Shown here: piece by piece, positions 33,292 through 44,914 of the stretch | How the letters are laid out: every line of letters begins with the position of its first letter | How positions within the stretch are numbered: position 1 is the first letter of the stretch | Source: Coriaria nepalensis | Lineage: Eukaryota; Streptophyta; Magnoliopsida; Cucurbitales; Coriariaceae | Assembly (NCBI GenBank): GCA_027186245.1 | Contig: CP114485.1 | Span: forward strand, 10,258,001 to 10,322,000 | DNA: 64,000 nucleotides | Direction: 5' to 3' | The notes under the pieces: model-generated | Databases searched by the model: none | Told to the model about the DNA's origin: nothing | The model's input: only the letters and a program-made list of their open reading frames with translations | Position numbers and translations under genes: made by a program

Positions 33292-35292
33292 ATGGATGAA
33301 GTTTCTCTCAACGGGAAGCCACAGGCCGAGGATGAAGCTGATGATTATGTGTTTGAAGGTGATTGTGCAATGACTGAATATGTCTGTCAAAATGGCGTAA
33401 TTCAGAACCCTCTTCCTCCTTCTCTTGGAATGGAATTTGAGTCTTATGAGGATGTTTACTACTTCTACAATTGCTATGCCAAGGAACAAGGATTTGGAGT
33501 TAGAGTAAGCAACACTTGGTATAGAAAAAGTAAGGAAAGATATAGAGCCAAACTTAGCTGTAGCAGTGCAGGTTTCAAAAAGAAAACCGAAGCAAATCGG
33601 CCAAGACCAGAGACAAGAACTGGCTGCCCGGCTATGATCAAATTCCGTTTAATGGATTCTAAAAGGTGGAGAATAATAGAAGTTGAGCTTGAGCACAACC
33701 ACTTGATCAGCCCTTCGAGTGGAAAATTTTACAAATCTTATAAAAATTTGGGTGTAGGGGCCAAAAGATCACTGCAAATTGAGGGTTATGAAGAAGTACG
33801 GAAAATTCAACTGTTTAGAACAGTGATTATTGATGCAGAAAACTTTCAATCCTTAGATGTTGATGAAGGAGGATTTCAGAATAATGTGATGAACTATTGT
33901 AATCAATTGAAACTTAAATTAGGCGACCCACAAGCTATTGAGGATTTCTTCTGTCGCTTACAGTTGATGGATCCAAATTTCTTTTTTTCTATGGATCTAA
34001 ATGAAAGAGGGTCTTTGAGGAATTTGTATTGGGTCAATGCAAGATCTAGGGTGGGATATAGTTATTTTGGAGATGTCGTTTTCATAGACACATTGTGCCT
34101 AACTGGCAAATATGAAATCCCATTGGTCTCATTTATCGGAATAAATCATCATGGACAGTCTATCTTGTTGGGCTGTGGTTTAATTTCTGGAGAGACTGTA
34201 GAATCATATACGTGGTTGTTTAGGGCATGGCTTACTTGTAATGTAGGACGCCCTCCACAAGCTATCATTACAAACCAATCTGCAACTTTGCAAACTGTTC
34301 TTGCCGACGTGTTCCCAAGAGCTTCTCATTCGATTTCTTCATCTCATATCATGAGAAAACTTCTGGAAAATATGGGAGGGTTTTTGGAATTTGAAGCAAT
34401 TAAAGTGGTATTGTATAGAATGGTATATGACTCTACGAAGCCGGAAGAATTTGAGTCAGCTTGGGAGGACATGATCCAACAGTACGGATTCAAAGATCAT
34501 GAATGGCTTCAGGTATTATATGAAGATCGGAGAAGGTGGGTCCCAGTTTATCTAAAAGAAACTTTTTTGGTCGGAATATTTTCAGCTCAGCCCATTGATA
34601 TGGCCTCTTCTTTCTTTGAAGGCTATTTGGACAACCATACTGGTTTGAAAGAATTTTTTGACAAGTATGATCAAGCTCTACATTCTCATTACCAGCTTGA
34701 ATTCATGGCAGATATGGAGTCAAGAAGTTCTAGTTCCCCCCAAAACTCAAGATGCTATTTTGAATTGCAGCTTTCAAAACTGTATACAAACAATATGTTA
34801 GGGAAGTTCGAAAAGGAGGTGGAGGGAATGTACTCTTGTTTCAATACAGGTCAGTTGAACATCAATGGGCCAATAGTTACTTACATTGTAAAGGAACAAG
34901 TTGAAATTGACGGCAATGAAAGGGAAACGAGTGATTATGAAGTTGTATATAATGAAGCAGCAATGGAGGTAATTTGTATTTGCGGGCTGTTCAACTTTAA
35001 AGGATATTTATGCAGGCATGCTTTATCGGTTCTACGCCTGAATGGCATTGAGGAGATCCCGGCTCATTATATCCTTCCTAGATGGAGAAAAGATATCAAA
35101 AGGAATTACGCTTTTGATCAGAGTCACAGTGGGATTGATGTTGACAACCCAATTCATAGATATGATCGTATATATAAAAAGGCATTGGAAGTTGTGCAGG
35201 AAGGTCGAAAATCACAGGATCGATATGCGATTGCACTAAAGGAAATGGTTGATATATTAAGCAAGCTTCGTCTCATGGAGGATGAGTCATAG
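33292..35292 (+). CDS. FAR1-related sequence (FRS) transcription factor, FRS6/FRS10-like
   Basis: A single 666-residue exon. Residues about 47-140 form the FAR1 DNA-binding domain (MEFESYEDVYYFYNCYAKEQGF, Cys90, Cys112, and HNH at 135-137). Residues about 260-355 form the MULE transposase-derived core (FIDTLCLTGKYEIPLV, IGINHHGQSILLGCGLISGE). Residues 560-581 are a SWIM zinc finger (C562-x-C564, C574-x-H576). Such proteins derive from Mutator transposases and act as nuclear regulators, FHY3/FAR1 in phytochrome A signalling being the best known. At the second catalytic position the sequence reads IITNQ (Asn328), so the ancestral transposase activity should be lost. That fits domestication. A splice acceptor directly before the ATG implies a 5' UTR intron. 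The FRS6-like assignment comes from remembered resemblance. Confidence 0.92.
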   Translation: MDEVSLNGKPQAEDEADDYVFEGDCAMTEYVCQNGVIQNPLPPSLGMEFESYEDVYYFYNCYAKEQGFGVRVSNTWYRKSKERYRAKLSCSSAGFKKKTEANRPRPETRTGCPAMIKFRLMDSKRWRIIEVELEHNHLISPSSGKFYKSYKNLGVGAKRSLQIEGYEEVRKIQLFRTVIIDAENFQSLDVDEGGFQNNVMNYCNQLKLKLGDPQAIEDFFCRLQLMDPNFFFSMDLNERGSLRNLYWVNARSRVGYSYFGDVVFIDTLCLTGKYEIPLVSFIGINHHGQSILLGCGLISGETVESYTWLFRAWLTCNVGRPPQAIITNQSATLQTVLADVFPRASHSISSSHIMRKLLENMGGFLEFEAIKVVLYRMVYDSTKPEEFESAWEDMIQQYGFKDHEWLQVLYEDRRRWVPVYLKETFLVGIFSAQPIDMASSFFEGYLDNHTGLKEFFDKYDQALHSHYQLEFMADMESRSSSSPQNSRCYFELQLSKLYTNNMLGKFEKEVEGMYSCFNTGQLNINGPIVTYIVKEQVEIDGNERETSDYEVVYNEAAMEVICICGLFNFKGYLCRHALSVLRLNGIEEIPAHYILPRWRKDIKRNYAFDQSHSGIDVDNPIHRYDRIYKKALEVVQEGRKSQDRYAIALKEMVDILSKLRLMEDES

Positions 35293-36042
35293 TTGTGTAT
35301 AGATTTGGGTGATATATGCTGTAGAAGAGTTAGTTTGCAATTTGCTTACTGATGAAAGTGTATATGGATAAAATCTGTATATTGTTGCTCTTAGTTTTTC
35401 TTGTTATTTATTAATTTGGGCCTTCTTCGGGGGGCCGTGTAGTTTGCACTGGGCCTTTCGTTAAGAATGAAGACAGACCAGTTTGAATTCAAAAATCCAC
35501 AAAAATATAATAAAAAAGTTTTCATTTTTTAATTTTTCAGTTTTTATAATTTGAGTGGCAGGGATTTTTATTTTTCGGTTTTTCGTAAATTGTATTTATA
35601 GTTGAGAAAAAATGAAAATTAATTTTTTATATTTATTTAATTTTGATTTTTGGTCGTTTTGAAAAAATAAATTTTAATAAAAATTAATTAATAATTAAAA
35701 AAAAATTAATTTTCATATTTATAAACACGAAAAATAATTTTAAAAACTTAAATTCTAAACATTAATTAAATATATAAATATATAAATATATAAATCTATT
35801 AATTGAAAGCATTCAGATTTAAGTTAAATTAAACAAATTTAATAACTAGTCGATGTGTGAATACTCATAGTTATTTTGATAATATTAAAATAGGGAATAA
35901 ATAAAAACAAATCGCTTTAGTTATTTCATAGTGTATGGAGCATCTCCAATTCGCACAGAAAGTTAAACCCACCTAATCTCTCTTACGGCAAAAGGTCATA
36001 CAACAACTAGGACTTTCACAAAACTCAGATCACATAATCTAA
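35293..36042. other. Intergenic between converging FRS and methylthiotransferase genes
   Basis: About 750 bp, very AT-rich from 35480, with runs such as aaatatataaatatataaat (about 35764-35790). Both genes end here, so it should hold two 3' UTRs. No other feature is seen. Confidence 0.6.
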
Positions 36043-38632
36043 CTACATCTTTCCATACGCCACCTGTGCTTCTTCTTCATTCACATTGTTGTAAAAGGAG
36101 CTCAATTTCGTCACTGCAAGTACTTCTCCGAACAATGAAGCTCTTGTAGATTTCGAGATCCGAACCTCCACGAAATCCCCAACCTTCGGATTTCTTCTAC
36201 CATCAAAATCACCGTCCCTATGTGGAACCGGCACAGTAACAAAGGAGACTCTATGGCCTCTGTCACTTTTTCCGATAAGCTCAGTATCGGGGGCCCGCTT
36301 ATTTGGTCCCTCAACTAGCACGAGTTGAATGGTGCCTAGTTGGGAATCATACCGCTGACCCGTACTCTCCCGGAAAGTCTCGATAAGTTCGGTCAACCTT
36401 CTTTGTTTGACTTCCTCTGGAACATCATCAGTATAGTTCCTATGAGCATGAGTTTTCTCCCTCATGCTATATGCAAACATATAAGCCATATCATAACCAA
36501 CTTCCTTAACTAGGGTTAAGGTATCGGCATGTTCCTCCTCTGTTTCTCCACAGAAACCTGTTGGAAATGGGAACTGAATAAACAATGTACTAAGAGACGA
36601 TAATGAGAAACACTTAATTCCTATCAATATGAAACAATCACTGTAGAGATCCCCAAATCATAAGCAATTTTTGTGACAAAAACTAATTAATGCAGAGAAA
36701 CAAAAAAGAGTACAGCACAATGGCTTAAAACGATTGAAAATCTCTAACAGGGACAAAAAGAACTGTCAACTTCATGGTACAAAAGCAGAAAAGATCAGAC
36801 CAGAATCACAGAGAATGAGATGCTTCTATTAAGGTCGAACTGTAGAATATATAGTTGCATACTCTAAGAACGCTAATAGTCTACAAGACCATAGACAAAT
36901 AATAAATAACGAGCCTTTTTCTTTAAAAGAAATGGCCAAGGAAAGTATCACATATAAGAAAGGTCGACTTCCAAGATGATTTGATCACAAAACAAAGGCA
37001 AAACAACTTTTTCGAGAGCAATTTCAGATTATAAGACATAAAAGTAATTCAGACACAAAAGCTGATGTAGATTCTCTTACCGCATATGAAATCACTAGTT
37101 ATCCCCACATCTGGAATAACTGCCCGTATTTTTTGCACAAGATCGAAGTAAGCCTCCCTAGTATATCCCCTACGCATTCTTTCAAGCACTGTACTACTCC
37201 CAGTTTGTGCAGGTAAATGTATGCATTTGCTAATATTATGTCTATCTCGCATTACATGGAGTAACTCATCAGGATAATCTTTAGGGTGAGGAGAAGTGAA
37301 TCTGAATCTCATCTCTGGAAATTCCATGGAAAGTTGATCCAAAAGATCAGAAAAACGTAGACCCATTTTCTTCACCTTGCTCATGCTTGAAAATCCTTCA
37401 CTAAGTCTCCAATTAGTTCCGGGTTCAACTTCAGTTTGATCTCCACATGATGCATCATTGTAGCTGTTAACATTTTGACCAAGAAGAGTTACCTCTTTCA
37501 CACCTTCTTTCCAAAGCTCTCCCACCTCCCTTACAATCGATTCAACAGGACGAGATCTCTCTCTACCTCTAGTGAAAGGAACAATGCAAAACGAGCACAT
37601 ATTATTGCAACCCCTCATAACAGAAACAAAAGCAGTTATAGAGTTTTTCGATATTCTAACAGGACTAATATCAGCATAAGTTTCTTCAAGGGAGAGAAGA
37701 GTGTTGATTCCTTTCTGGCCGTAATCTACTTCATCTAATAACCGTGGTAAGTCCCTATACGCATCAGGCCCACAAACCACATCGACCATCTTATCGGAAT
37801 CCAGTATCTTATCCTTTAATCTTTCTGCCATGCATCCAAGCACAACTACTTTTGGAGGATGAAGGGATTGTGCCCTTCCAATTTTGACATTACTCTTCCA
37901 TTGTCTCTTAAGGAACCAAAAGTAGTTAAGTCTCTGCCAAACCTTTTGTTCTGCATTGTCCCTTATAGCACAAGTGTTGATGAAAATAATCTCGGCTTTC
38001 TCAGGAGCATTTACAATTTCACTATATCCGGAGTTTTTCATGATCGATAAAACGATCTCCATATCATTGATATTCATTTGACATCCATACGTCTCATGAT
38101 AAATACGGCCTTTTAAATTCGATGCTACTTCAGGTTCAGGTATAGGACTAGAGAATACATACAAAATGAAAAATATAATCAGGTAAAAGTGAAAGGTGTA
38201 GTAGTTCGAATGCAAAAAATCCCATCAATCAGAATACGCACAAATAGAGATATACAGATAAGTCTATATTAACAATTATAAACCTGAAAACGCCCTAAAA
38301 TTGAGGACGAAACTAGCATGAAAGAAACTAGTTTTGAAAGCTTACTCAGAGTGTATATCATAAGGCGTGAGAGTAGCTTGAGCAATGAAGCTATGGAAGC
38401 TAGGAATCTCGGACTTTTTTTTGGGGAGTGAAATAGAGAAGGCTCTGAAGGGGAGATTGAGAGAGAATTTACGCCGTAAAGATAATGAGTGGTGACGAGG
38501 GAAGGAAAGGCCATGGATTTTATGGGATAAACATCCGAATCTGAAGCAGCATCTTGGATGAAGCGTGAGACGCAAAGCACAGTGAGGCTGGTTTAGAATG
38601 GACGAAAGTGATGATAGGGAAGAAGACGCCAT
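36043..38632 (-). CDS. tRNA 2-methylthio-N6-isopentenyladenosine synthase, MiaB/CDK5RAP1-like
   Basis: Three exons on the minus strand (38632-38346, 38147-37081, 36557-36043) encode 622 residues and stop at TAG 36043-36045. The Arg/Ser/Phe-rich N-terminus looks like an organelle transit peptide. The UPF0004 domain binds the second Fe-S cluster (Cys118 in ETYGCQMN, Cys155 in [13 protein letters not shown], Cys201 in VLGCMAERL). The radical-SAM motif is C276-x3-C280-x2-C283 ([10 protein letters not shown]). A TRAM RNA-binding domain follows near the C-terminus ([15 protein letters not shown] ... VGDFVEVRI). The enzyme adds a methylthio group to i6A37 of tRNAs, probably in mitochondria or plastids. 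An upstream in-frame ATG at 38740 also exists. I prefer 38632 because MASSSLSS starts a typical presequence. Exon phases close exactly. Confidence 0.95.
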
Positions 38633-38740
38633 TGACGATGGAGAGAGAAAGCTCGCGTCTGTGCGAGCGGAAAGAAGTTGGACGAGTACTGCGAGCCTTT
38701 CCTTCATAATTCTCAAACGCTGTCGTTTTAGAACTTCCAA

Positions 38741-41100
38741 TCGAGCGAAAGCGCTCTTTTTTGGGGTAATGAAGTAGGAAAATTTTGGAAATTAAAATTG
38801 GTAAATCACTTTTTTGTTTTTGTATAATTCTATTTTTATGAATTTATACATCCTTCCGTTTCAGAGAATTAATTAGCCATTCCAATCACATTTTCTGAAA
38901 ATTGAATTGACGTGATATTTTGTAAGTACATCATCACATATAAAGCATGACTGCAGAGCTCGAAGCTCTATGGTAGTTATGGAGCTTGAGCTCTAGCCAT
39001 GGGGTTTCGAACTCCATAGTTGTAGACGTTCGAGCTCCAGCCATGGCAAATCTTGGAGCTCTAAACTTGTGATGGAGCTTGAAACTCTATGACTAGAGCT
39101 CGAGCTCAATAGCCGGCAAGAGATACGACAGTCGCCACCGTAGAGGTGATCACGTAAAATGAGGAACATGGATTGATGGGCATTTATGATGCCGTCACAT
39201 GTTTTTTCATATCTCTCAGTATGGATCGAGGTGAGTAAAGATTGTATAAACGTGTCAGCTTAAGAGAAGGTGAAAATGTCACGTAACCCATATAAAATGA
39301 AATTGTGTGCCAATGGGTTAACTTTTGGGCCCGATACCAGGATAGCCTCAGACTTGCAGCCTCAACTCAAATAGGAGAATTCGAGGCTAAAGTATGGTTG
39401 GCAGATGTGGGAGTAATTGAGTTCGAAGAGAAGAAGATGGTTGAGGTCAAGGTCAAATAGGGTTGAGGAAAGCATTAGTTGACATGACCATAACCTGAGC
39501 CTGATAACAGAACATCAGACGATGCTGAGGTTGAGCAAGTTATTTCCACACTCAGCTCAAACTTGAGCATAGATACGCCAAAGGGGGACAGATGAAAAGT
39601 AATTAACACATGAGTGTAGAACATGCTTCTAGTGTGTCAGACAAGAGTGACACTACTATATGTTGAGGCGCCCTTGGCATGTTAGATTAGGGCGACGTCG
39701 TAGTACGTTGAGACACTCATGAGTGAGGAGAAGATTTCTGCTGTGTCAGACTATAAGTGCACTAACACCTACCAAAGATAGATGAGAATGTTGAGCAATT
39801 GGAGTACGACACATGGAAAGCTATCCAGGGTCTCTCAACCTTAACCATGTATAAAGGTCAATTTGTAGAATAGTAAATGGTAATGCATATTTTTTAAGAA
39901 AATAACTGTTGCATATTTCTTAAGAGAATAACTAATCTAAATATCTGATTTCCATTTATCCCTCTAAAAAATTAACTAGAGTGTCAAGCGGGATTAGCCG
40001 ACCACCATTCCGGCCGCAATTTGTCAGTAAGTGTATGAGCTGATCTTGAAAGATACTGTAAATGGAGGAATTTTCTGTAATATACGAAAATTCACATGAA
40101 TACTATGCATGGTCATACCTACGAGAAAGAAAATACGAAAGGAATGTTAGGGTAAGGCCAACAAACCTATACTTGAGTCAGAAACTTTATCAACGACTAG
40201 AGTTGTAAAATGCATACCTTATAGCATATATTTAGAAGCCTTATTAGATAAATTCTTATGAGGACGTGAATTGTACTTCATTTGAATCATTACACTCGTT
40301 ATGTTGTTAAGTTCTTTAATGTATATTTCGGCCCATTGGGCTTTATCATAAACGTACAATATATGTATTAACCCTGAGGTCCATTTTCTCACTATCTCTC
40401 TTGTTTTCGGATACTAACGCCTCAGCTCTGGTATTATTTTTGTTTGGCTGGTTCAATCTTCTTCATATTTTTTCAACCCTAATTGTTATTTCATACTCAA
40501 AATTTCTTCAGTCTAAACAATATTGTCTTCATGATGGCAAGAAGAGAGAGCAAGAAGTGGTTTAGTAAACTCAATTTATTTTCTAAGCTGAAAGAGAAGA
40601 ATACATGTTGGCGAAATGCTTTAAAGAACAAGTGTTCAATATATTTTTATATTTGGATTGAATGGAATTAATTTGGATTTTGAGTTTTTAACCTACACAC
40701 ACCTACCAAATGAGCGGATCCTCCGTGGTCAACATGTCAAACGTTGTTTCATATGATACCACTGCTAAGTACTGCAGTTCAATACCGTCCGATTCTATTT
40801 TCTCGAGAATATGTGAAATATAATACACACAAAATTCACATGCATCTTAATAAAACAGATCAAACGCACATATTTAAAGTGAATTCACGGTTATCGGACG
40901 CAGGAGATTGGCGCTCTTTAAACTTTACCATTTTAAAATTGTTTTGATCAAAGCCAACTACTCACCCCATTTTGTTGTTACTATTTCTTCTCCTCGAGTC
41001 TGTCTCTGTGAGTTAAAACTTTTCGTCCTCTCTCCCATTTTCTTTCTACTTTCTATCTCTTCATCTCTCTCGCTCATTGAATCGAACCAGAGGAGCAGAG
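38741..41100. other. Intergenic between divergent methylthiotransferase and VAMP genes
   Basis: An array of gagctc/tcgagctc phrases lies at 38955-39115. From 39230 to 39960 the DNA has recurrent words such as tgttgagg, cagacaagagtgacac and gagac, like decayed LTR sequence, but no coding region. At 40325-40350 the phrase gcccattgggctt resembles plant LTR sequence. The VAMP leader (40980-41100) is CT-rich. Nothing else is supported. Confidence 0.45.
38955..39115. repeat. Irregular array of GAGCTC-centred palindromic words
   Basis: About 160 bp contain six GAGCTC sites, usually within larger near-palindromes such as gagctcgaagctc and agagctcgagctc. These alternate with ccatgg or ccatag phrases (tagccatgg, cagccatgg, ctccatag, ctctatg). 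Unit length is about 40-45 bp and copies are imperfect. Confidence 0.6.
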
Positions 41101-44100
41101 ATGGGCCAGACTTCTCTGATCTACGCGTTTGTTTCTCGAGGAACTGTGATTCTCGCCGAGTACACGGAATTTAGTGGGAATTTTAACTCCATAGCTTTTC
41201 AATGCCTTCAGAAACTTCCTGCTTCGAATAACAAGTTCACCTACAACTGCGATGCGCATACTTTCAATTACCTTGTTGATAACGGCTACAGTAAGTCAAC
41301 CCTACTCCTTTCCCTTTTGGTAACCTAGAAAACGCCAACACGATTTTTGTTTTCTTTGTTATTTCTTGTTTTTGTCTCGTTATCTGCATATTAATACTCT
41401 CTTTTGCTTGTTGATGGAATCTAGAGTTTTGGATTATATAACTTCATCTCGGACTTTAGTTTCTTTATGATATCTTGGAAGCAGAACAACTCGTTAGGTT
41501 TATATGTGATTGTGGCTTGGGTTGGTTGCATTTTCTTGGCGATCTGTACACAATATTTTCGACTAAAAAACCTGCTTATGGTTTCGATGATGTGGAAATG
41601 GGGGAAAACAGTAGACTGGGCTTTTAGGTATATAATTCCCCCTCTTTTGTAGTTGATTATTTGAAATTTTGCAACTCGATAAAGATTCCCTGAAAAAGGA
41701 AACAGGATCTCTGCATTTGTTTTTGGTAAAAGAATCTCTTTACATCATACTTAGATCTATTGATTTCAGATGGATGTGTTGGTTAATCTGATCTCGGTAG
41801 AATGAAGATACTGAAGAAATGTAAAAGGAAACAAAAAATGATATCTGACGAGGACCAGGAGGTGATAGACTCGTAGATAGATAAGTTCTTCTGTTGGATT
41901 GGCATGGGAGTAAAATGGTTTACTGGTTAGTCAGTTGTGATCCTTCTGCTTCTGAGGTAGAAATGAAGGTCTTTTGGGTTGAATGAAGTAGGTACAATAA
42001 CTAACTGTGTTGCTTTATTAGACTCTGTATCTCTAATATGATTCTTGGTATATGATTATTGAGTTACACCCCGTCGGTATTCTTCCTATTCAAGTGTTAA
42101 TGTGTTATACACGTCACGTAGATTGTGAATTTCACTAAAATTTTTGGTCACTGAGTTGAAACCTGTTGGTGCATCCTATTCACCGAAATTTTTTTTCTGT
42201 CCCCTCACTGAACTATGTGAGGAGGAGATATAAATTGATAATATTAGCTCCAATGATGCTACTTGCACAAATAGCATACATGTAAAATGTATTGATAATT
42301 GGATTCTAGTTGTTATCTGTACTTTGAGTGTAGGAATATGAATTCCTAGCTCTTCGATCTTAGCGTCTGTCCAGTAATTAATTAATCTCATCCTGTAATT
42401 CTACTTGAATGTTTGGCTAATCTTTAAATATGCAGCATACTGCATAGTGGCAGATGAATCAGTTGGAAGACAGGTGCCTATGGCATTCTTGGAACGTGTG
42501 AAGGATGATTTTGTATCTAGATATGGTGGGGGCAGAGCTGCTACAGCTCCTCCCAATAGCCTCAACAAAGAATTTGGGTACCCTTATTTTTTAATTTTTT
42601 TGTTCATCTTAAGATCTTGTAAAGAACATGTAGGGAAGGTTCATGCTTTGATACAGTATCTGACTGAATATAACGTTTCCTTAGGCCAAAGCTGAAGGAA
42701 CATATGCAGTACTGCATCGATCATCCTGAAGAGATAAGCAAGCTTGCAAAGGTGAAAGCACAAGTTTCAGAAGTTAAAGGTGTTATGATGGAGAATATTG
42801 AAAAGGTAGAGATTCATGTTCATCGATATTAGCCACTGGCATCAAATGTGATGAAATATACTGTTTTGCTTATGTTCGCTTAGAAATGAGCTTCCCTAGT
42901 CTTCAGCATGTGGCGAGAAAGAAACTGATAGTAGTAGCTCCAGTGAGACTAATAGCACAAATAACAAAAACTTATTTCAGCCTTAATGCAATTTACTAGG
43001 GCTAATATCAAGAACTGGTACAAGGCCCACCTTTAGTAAAAGGCCCATATTTAGTTGGGAACGTGCTGATAGTAGTAATTGTATTAAAATACAGGTCTTA
43101 GACAGAGGAGAGAAGATAGAGCTCTTGGTAGATAAGACGGAGAATCTTCATTCCCAGGTCAGTATCTCCTCCCCCCCCCCCCCCCCCCTCCAAATTGTTG
43201 CAAATCTTTGAATCTACAAATGTGCACTGTGGTTAGACACGTTTTATATTTTGACGTCTTACAAATTTTCACCTGCACTTTGAAATAAAGCTAACTTTGG
43301 CAGCCTTAAATCGTCAGTTTAACTACAGTACCTAAAAACTATTCATTTTGTAAAGAATTAAGCCAGTCTAATTAGCTTGAATCTTTATCCGAAGTCTCTT
43401 GAGTTATCCATTTTGATGAGTTGATAACCATTCGAGTATGTTAATGGACAAGTAGACAACTGGTGAAAGTATCCACTATAATGTGTCAATTGGAAACGAA
43501 AATATGGTCTGAGTTATCTTTGAAAACCTTTTTTTTTCCTTCACTTTTCTTTTGGTGCTATAGCTACATAGGCATGCCATATCATCTACATTATAAATCC
43601 TGTGTCAAAAAATAAAAATAAAAAAAAATAAAAAACAATCAACTAATTATCTGCTTCATGAAAAGTACGGCATTTCCATATTTATAGCGAGTGATTTCTG
43701 GGTGGACTAGGTCCATCACCTTATAGTGGACTATACCAATCATACAATGCCACATCATTGTTTTTTAACATGGAATTTAAAAAAACTGGTATGATGTGCT
43801 ATTTAAAGGATTGGTCTAATCCATCATAAAAGATATGAACCCAGTCCATCAAAGAATCTCTCCTTTAATCTAATAAGGTGTATAGAAGATATTATCTAAA
43901 CTGAGAATGAGCCTGTCCGTATACCTTAAATGATCATTTGGGGAAAATTGGTTCCTGTTCAGGCGCAAGATTTCAGGACCACAGGAACTAAAATCAGGAG
44001 AAAAATGTGGCTGCAAAACATGAAGATCAAGCTGATTGTTCTGGGAATAATAATTGCATTGATCCTCATCATAGTCCTTTCTGCTTGTCATGGATTCAAA

Positions 44101-44112
44101 TGTGGAAAATGA
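41101..44112 (+). CDS. Vesicle-associated membrane protein, VAMP72 group R-SNARE (VAMP725/726-like)
   Basis: Five exons (41101-41290, 42436-42577, 42685-42805, 43095-43157, 43963-44112) encode 221 residues with all phases closing. Residues 1 to about 125 are a longin domain ([40 protein letters not shown]). Residues about 130-190 are the R-SNARE helix with the zero-layer arginine at 155 (VLDRGEKI). Residues about 192-213 are a C-terminal membrane anchor, followed by [12 protein letters not shown]72 proteins drive fusion of secretory and endosomal vesicles with the plasma membrane. The acidic longin-loop insert of VAMP727 is absent. The MGQ start and the end [20 protein letters not shown] suggest a VAMP725/726-like member, by memory only. 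Confidence 0.95.
43171..43188 (+). repeat. 18-nt poly-C run just after a VAMP splice donor
   Basis: The run lies in the intron that begins at 43158 and starts 13 nt past the GT, preceded by tctcct. Its length is likely polymorphic or mis-assembled. It is outside the donor consensus. Confidence 0.85.
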
Positions 44113-44914
44113 GGTTCCTTTTCAAGTTGGTTTGTGATGTTGGCAATGAAATTGTACTTTTTAAGAGGAAAGAATACCTTAATATGTTGCAGACTTATTA
44201 CGTATAGCGAAGCTAGCATTGTCCAGATTAGTATATGTACGACACAAAGGAGGTTTGTTGTGTGTGTGAACAGAAACCTGAACCTACATATATATTTTGT
44301 TTTTCGTAAAGATCTTTTCAAGCTTAACCTGAATAGTACTCCTCAATTCACATGATGTATGGTTACTATAAATATCACTGATGTAGCTCTATGGAGATGA
44401 CTGAATGTTGCAAAGTTGCGACATTTAAAATTGGCATTTTGAAAATATTAATTTTCATTTTTCCAGAGAAATAAATTTCCTTTTTAAGAAAAATAACGTA
44501 AGAACTAAAATAGTGTTGTTATAAATACAATTTTAGACGCTTTCAAAATTTAGAATCGCTGCTCCAGTGGTCGTTGGGGTACAGTTTGGTCCTTTTAAAC
44601 CCCCCTTCAAAGATTCCAAAAAACAAAGAGGTCCCGGTTTCAAGCTCTGGTAGCATCTCCTCCAAGCACAAATTTTTGAACCTTCCTTTTGGCTCGCTTC
44701 CTTACACATCTAAAAACCAACAGAAAGGATTTAAACAAAATAAACTAAAAAATAAAATCTTCACACACAAAATTACTCATAAAAATATTCACCTCACTTG
44801 ATGCTTCAACAAAATTCCTTGCATGATATCAGGACAAGTTCTTCTTCCATCAGAGCTCCAAAAAATCAGGAAAAAAAAAAAAGAAAAAGAAAATAACTCT
44901 ATTTCTGTCCACGC
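44113..44914. other. Intergenic between converging VAMP and TAF8-like genes
   Basis: About 800 bp that should hold both 3' UTRs, with an A-rich tract at 44870-44885. Short ORFs on both strands show no recognisable protein. Confidence 0.55.

Noticed and set aside
35480..35860. Possible matrix-attachment or replication-origin region
   Set aside because: AT-richness alone does not support either; no specific motif cluster was found.
38633..38740. Upstream start at 38740 for the methylthiotransferase
   Set aside because: In frame, but the extra 36 residues are not presequence-like at their start, whereas MASSSLSS at 38632 is. It cannot be excluded without transcript data.
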